Assembly: GCA_025457905.1 (NCBI GenBank) | Contig: JALOTM010000032.1 | Span: 1 to 8,000, forward strand | Reading direction: 5' to 3' | Length of the DNA stretch: 8,000 nt | Source: Methanomassiliicoccales archaeon | GTDB lineage: Archaea; Thermoplasmatota; Thermoplasmata; Methanomassiliicoccales; UBA472 | Program-made: the position numbers and the translations under genes | Shown: positions 6,825 to 8,000 of the stretch, one piece after another | How the letters are laid out: each line of letters opens with the position of its first letter | Position numbering within the stretch: the stretch's first letter is position 1 | Notes under the pieces: model-generated | What the model was told of the DNA's origin: nothing | Database searches by the model: none | The model's input: only the letters and a program-made list of their open reading frames with translations

Positions 6825-7318
6825 TGAAGCCGGCCCTGCTGGTGATCGATGTCCAGAACGCCTGGCTGGACTCCTCCCGAGGCCTGATGGCGTCGGTCGA
6901 GGAAAGGGCGGAGGAGATGAACGAGGCCATCGACCTTTTCCGGAGCAAGGGCCTGCCCATCATCGTCGTCTACCACACCGACGAGGAGGGTCCCGCCCCG
7001 GGAAGCCAGGCCTTCGCCTTCCATCCCTCCATCAAGGTGAGGGAGGAGGATGCCACGGTGGTGAAGAACTATCCCAACGCCTTCAACAGGACGCGGCTGG
7101 AGGCCATGCTCCGGGAGAGGGACTGCGACACTGTGATGCTGGTGGGCCTGAGCGCATCGGGATGCGTCCTGGCCACCTACCTGGGCGCCTTGGACCGGGA
7201 CCTCTCGCCCTACCTGGTGAAGGATGCCGTGGCCGGGCCCAGGGAGGACCTGGTGCGCTTTGCCGAGGAGATCTGCGACACCCTCAGCCTGAGGGCCATC
7301 GCGCAGTTCCTGGGCTGA
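6821..7318 (+). CDS. Isochorismatase-fold cysteine hydrolase
   Basis: A 165-residue protein of the isochorismatase-like superfamily. The catalytic triad is visible as D10 (LLVIDVQN), K82 (VVKNYPNAF) and C115 (GLSASGCV), in the usual order and spacing. Such enzymes hydrolyse amides such as nicotinamide, N-carbamoylsarcosine or ureido compounds, or the isochorismate vinyl ether, through a cysteine nucleophile in the cytoplasm. The clear DxHxxH metal site of nicotinamidases is not seen after YHTDEE (51-56), so I do not call it a nicotinamidase. It is shorter than many members (180-210 residues), consistent with a compact core without lid insertions. The ATG overlaps the ATPase stop as ATGA 6821-6824, so co-transcription and coupled translation are likely. 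Whether the two proteins share a function is unknown. The gene faces a convergent gene 26 bases downstream. Confidence 0.92.
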   Translation: MMKPALLVIDVQNAWLDSSRGLMASVEERAEEMNEAIDLFRSKGLPIIVVYHTDEEGPAPGSQAFAFHPSIKVREEDATVVKNYPNAFNRTRLEAMLRERDCDTVMLVGLSASGCVLATYLGALDRDLSPYLVKDAVAGPREDLVRFAEEICDTLSLRAIAQFLG

Positions 7319-7325
7319 GCCCAGA

Positions 7326-7335
7326 CGGATATCCG
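7326..7335. other. 10-bp perfect palindrome between convergent genes
   Basis: CGGATATCCG reads the same on both strands and sits in the 26-nt gap between the hydrolase stop and the TAG of the minus-strand gene. A 5-bp inverted repeat, AGAGC-G-GCTCT (7336-7346), follows but has too small a loop to fold fully. There is no T-run, so neither is a convincing terminator. A role as a shared 3'-end signal is possible but unproven. Confidence 0.25.
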
Positions 7336-7344
7336 AGAGCGGCT

Positions 7345-8000
7345 CTAGCGCGTGGCATTCGCCAGTGCCAGGATGTTCTCGGCGGGGGTCTCCAGGGGCA
7401 TCTCACCGGCCGAGGACACCACCAGCCCCGGGCCCGCCCCGAACTCCTGCGCCACCCTGCGCACCTCCATCTCAATCTCGTCGGGAGCCATGGGGAGTAT
7501 CTTGCGCATCGGGCTTATTCCGGATACCAGGCATCGGTCGCCCCTGATCAGGTCCAGCATCTTGGGGTAGGCCCTCCCCTCCGAGGAGATGTGCATGGCG
7601 TCGGGCCGGCAGGAGCGGTACTGCTCCTCCACGTACCCCGAGAGGGCGACGTTGCTGAGGACCACCTTGAGGCCCAGGGCTCGCATGTGGCCCACAAGCT
7701 CCGCCGCATAGGGGATGTCGAAGGCCAGGCTGTTGGAGAGGTCGTTCTGCGAAGCGTCGGCGATGCCGTCGCCCAGGAACACGGCCTCCACTCCGCACTC
7801 CTCCCTCATCACCCTGGCGCCCTCCTTTAACGTCCTCAGGACGGTCCCCAGCAGCCGATGCGCGGACTTGGGGTCGGCGATCTGGTCCATGAGCAGCTGC
7901 TCGAAGCCCCGGACCGTGCTGGCCACCAGGAAAGGATCGTTCATGGAAGCGATGACCAGGACCTCGCCGCCCACCTCTGCCACCATCTCCTTGGCGGCCT
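7345..8000 (-). CDS. URO-D superfamily protein related to methylcobamide:CoM methyltransferases, zinc ligands absent (5' end outside window)
   Basis: The minus-strand frame is open from the right edge to TAG (7347-7345), giving 217 residues. The usual family length is about 330-360, so over 100 N-terminal residues lie beyond the window. The ATG at 7986 is preceded by in-frame AAKE and need not be the start. The C-terminal half follows the MtaA/MtbA pattern segment by segment: the LKVVLSNVALS strand, RPDAMHISSEGRAYP, RCLVSGISP (where the family has a GNVxP-like stretch) and the closing PLETPAENILAL. In MtaA/MtbA, zinc is held by a His-x-Cys and a later Cys in a GCG turn. Here HxC is replaced by S-N-V (7656-7648) and the later turn reads SAGE, with no cysteine. 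So it probably does not perform zinc-activated CoM methylation. It may be a URO-D-type decarboxylase-like protein or a methyltransferase paralogue with another role. Superfamily call is good, function open. Confidence 0.82.
   Translation of the reverse strand, partial: AAKEMVAEVGGEVLVIASMNDPFLVASTVRGFEQLLMDQIADPKSAHRLLGTVLRTLKEGARVMREECGVEAVFLGDGIADASQNDLSNSLAFDIPYAAELVGHMRALGLKVVLSNVALSGYVEEQYRSCRPDAMHISSEGRAYPKMLDLIRGDRCLVSGISPMRKILPMAPDEIEMEVRRVAQEFGAGPGLVVSSAGEMPLETPAENILALANATR

Noticed and set aside
6821..7318. Specific call of nicotinamidase (PncA)
   Set aside because: The triad fits the superfamily, but the PncA metal-binding His/Asp pattern is not evident and the protein is short, so only the superfamily is named.

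Overview
The window looks like high-GC archaeal chromosome. A euryarchaeon of the Thermoplasmata/Methanomassiliicoccales type is my best guess, held with moderate-to-low confidence. The pointers are frequent AGG arginine codons in GC-rich genes, a TTG or GTG start, an AT-rich TATA-like island about 40 nt before one start, a T-run downstream of a surface-protein gene, an S-layer-style C-terminal membrane anchor, and a relative of the methylcobamide:CoM methyltransferase (URO-D) family. No taxonomic marker such as rRNA is present, so this is inference. Every gene belongs to a recognisable family. I see no mobile element, CRISPR array, tRNA or rRNA.

Layout, left to right. (1) 1-2474, plus strand: the 3' part of a large surface protein made of BspA-type (LRR_5) leucine-rich repeats, then one fibronectin type III domain, a glycine linker and a C-terminal transmembrane anchor. 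Its start lies upstream of the window. The repeats form higher-order modules whose lengths differ by whole 23-residue repeats. (2) 2475-2655: a 181-nt gap with a strong GC hairpin followed by T4, a further T6 run and a weak promoter candidate. (3) 2656-4284, plus: a YtcJ-type metal-dependent amidohydrolase with all expected metal ligands. (4) 4285-4421: a 137-nt gap with a small hairpin and the best promoter candidate in the window. (5) 4422-6824, plus: an 800-residue HerA/FtsK-like (DUF87) ATPase with a C-terminal glycine-rich and coiled-coil region. (6) 6821-7318, plus: an isochorismatase-fold cysteine hydrolase overlapping the ATPase gene by four bases (ATGA), so the two are probably co-transcribed and translationally coupled. 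(7) 7345-8000, minus: the C-terminal two thirds of a URO-D-superfamily protein, convergent with the hydrolase and running off the right edge. It lacks the zinc-binding His/Cys residues of the MtaA/MtbA methyltransferases.

Only the ATPase-hydrolase pair shows clear operon structure. The amidohydrolase appears to be its own unit, separated from its neighbours by terminator-like and promoter-like sequence. The surface protein is unrelated to the rest. The points most worth a second look are the quantised LRR module architecture, the ATPase-hydrolase coupling, and the zinc-ligand-less URO-D paralogue.
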